A stretch of 6,010 nucleotides of DNA from Oscillospiraceae bacterium. GTDB lineage: Bacteria; Bacillota; Clostridia; Oscillospirales; UBA929. The notes under the pieces are model-generated. The model had not been told where the DNA came from. It searched no databases and saw nothing but the letters and a program-made list of their open reading frames with translations. The position numbers and the translations under genes are program-made. The stretch lies in assembly GCA_031258665.1 (NCBI GenBank), contig JAIRML010000113.1:1-6010 (forward strand). Direction: 5' to 3'. How positions within the stretch are numbered: the stretch's first letter is position 1; each line of letters starts with the position of its first letter. Shown here piece by piece: positions 5,065 to 6,010 of the stretch.

Positions 5065-5979
5065 ATGGCTGCCTTTACAGCAAAAGATGTGCAGACGCTG
5101 CGTGAGACGACGGGCGTCGGCATGATGGATTGTAAAAAAGCGCTGACCGAGACAGAGGGCGACATGGAGAAGGCCGTTGCCTATCTGCGCGAGCGGGGGC
5201 TTGCCGCCGTGGCCAAGAAGGCGGGCCGCATTGCCGCCGACGGCGCCGTGAGCGCCGTGGTGTCCGACACAGGCGCGGCCGCGATCGTGGAGGTCAACTC
5301 CGAGACGGATTTCGCCGCGAACAGCGAGGCGTTCCAGTCGTTCGTCGCCGGTGTGGCCCATGTCATTGTGACCCAGAAGCCGGCTGACCTGCCGGCGCTG
5401 ATGGCCTGCCGCTGCGACGGCGGGAGCACGGTGGAGGAGGCGTTGCGCGAGAAAGTGATGACGATTGGCGAAAACATCCAGATCCGCCGGTTCGACCTGA
5501 TTGAGCAGCCGCTCAACCTGGTCTACATCCATATGGGCGGCAAGATCGGCGTACTTGTCAATCTGAAGGTCTCCGACGCCCTGAAAGACAACCCCAAGGT
5601 GGCGGAACTGGGCCGCGACATTGCGATGCAGGCGGCCGCCATGCGGCCGCTGTGGCTGGACACGGCGTCGGTCGACCCCGCTGTCCTCGCAGGCGAAAAG
5701 GAGATCTTTCTGGCGCAGGCCCTGGGCGAGGGGAAGCCGCAGGCGGTGGCCGAAAAGATGGTGGCCGGGCGGATCCATAAATACCACCAGGAGTTCTGTC
5801 TGTTGTCGCAGCCCTATGTAAAAGAGAACAAACTCACCGTAGAGCAGCACGTGGCGCAGGTGGCCAAAGAGCTGGGCGGGGAGATCGAAGTGACCCGTTT
5901 TGTCCGCTACGAAAAGGGCGAGGGGATCGAAAAAAGGCAGGACAATTTTGCCGACGAAGTGGCCGGCATGGTGAAATAA
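5065..5979 (+). CDS. tsf: Elongation factor Ts
   Basis: A 304-residue translation elongation factor Ts, the cytoplasmic nucleotide-exchange factor that releases GDP from EF-Tu so it can reload with GTP. The N-terminal UBA-like domain covers about 1-50 (VQTLRETTGVGMMDCKKAL). The EF-Tu-contacting motif SETDFAANSE is at 79-88; its TDF (81-83) is the part that inserts near the EF-Tu nucleotide site. The core includes IHMGGKIGVLV 155-165 and DIAMQAAAMRPLWL 185-198, and the C-terminal module ends in RFVRYEKGEGIEKRQDNFADEV 278-299. Length is normal for clostridial EF-Ts. AAAGGAG (5048-5054) lies ten bases before the ATG, a little long but acceptable. It is likely co-transcribed with rpsB from the promoter near 4095-4123. 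No terminator is visible in the 31 bases after the stop, so the operon may continue to the right. Confidence 0.98.
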   Translation: MAAFTAKDVQTLRETTGVGMMDCKKALTETEGDMEKAVAYLRERGLAAVAKKAGRIAADGAVSAVVSDTGAAAIVEVNSETDFAANSEAFQSFVAGVAHVIVTQKPADLPALMACRCDGGSTVEEALREKVMTIGENIQIRRFDLIEQPLNLVYIHMGGKIGVLVNLKVSDALKDNPKVAELGRDIAMQAAAMRPLWLDTASVDPAVLAGEKEIFLAQALGEGKPQAVAEKMVAGRIHKYHQEFCLLSQPYVKENKLTVEQHVAQVAKELGGEIEVTRFVRYEKGEGIEKRQDNFADEVAGMVK

Positions 5980-6010
5980 TCGCGGCCATACGGCTTTGAG
6001 ACAAGGGCGT

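Noticed and set aside
4030..5850. Long open frame on the - strand (606 codons) opposite rpsB and tsf
   Set aside because: The + strand encodes clear S2 and EF-Ts. The - strand translation is a mirror of their codon bias and crosses the operon junction.

Overview
The window looks like chromosomal DNA from a GC-rich, Gram-positive anaerobe of the Clostridia, most likely near the Oscillospiraceae/Ruminococcaceae. This is inference. The support is the style of ribosomal protein S2 (start MAVVSMKQLLEAGVHFGHQT), the roughly 300-residue EF-Ts, strong GAGGAGG-type ribosome binding sites, and a large modular glycosidase carrying a Listeria-Bacteroides (Flg_new) repeat. No species can be named from the sequence alone.

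Layout, all on the + strand. (1) Bases 1-3830 hold the 3' part of one very large gene for a multidomain, probably extracellular glycan-degrading enzyme. In order it has a GH3 (alpha/beta) barrel with its catalytic Asp, two tandem copies of an Ig-like plus fascin-like beta-trefoil pair, a Flg_new repeat, a further beta-rich domain, and a complete GH16 laminarinase-type domain at the C-terminus. The reading frame is open to the left edge, so the N-terminus lies outside the window. (2) Bases 3831-4284 are a 454-base intergenic region rich in hairpins. They include a 45-base tandem repeat just after the glycosidase stop, two strong unrelated hairpins, a probable sigma-A promoter, and a third copy of the repeat placed where the downstream transcript should begin. 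(3) Bases 4285-5043 are rpsB (ribosomal protein S2), and 5065-5979 are tsf (elongation factor Ts), in the classic two-gene translation operon. The last 31 bases hold nothing recognisable.

The glycosidase and the rpsB-tsf operon are functionally unrelated and separated by probable termination and promoter signals. The glycosidase joins an endo-acting beta-1,3(4)-glucanase-type module (GH16) to an exo-acting glucosidase-type module (GH3) on one chain, with putative carbohydrate-binding trefoils between them. It looks like a single-polypeptide machine for beta-glucan breakdown. The most unusual non-coding signal is the hairpin repeat family. Its three copies show T-G, C-G and T-A at the same stem position, which suggests that the fold is maintained.
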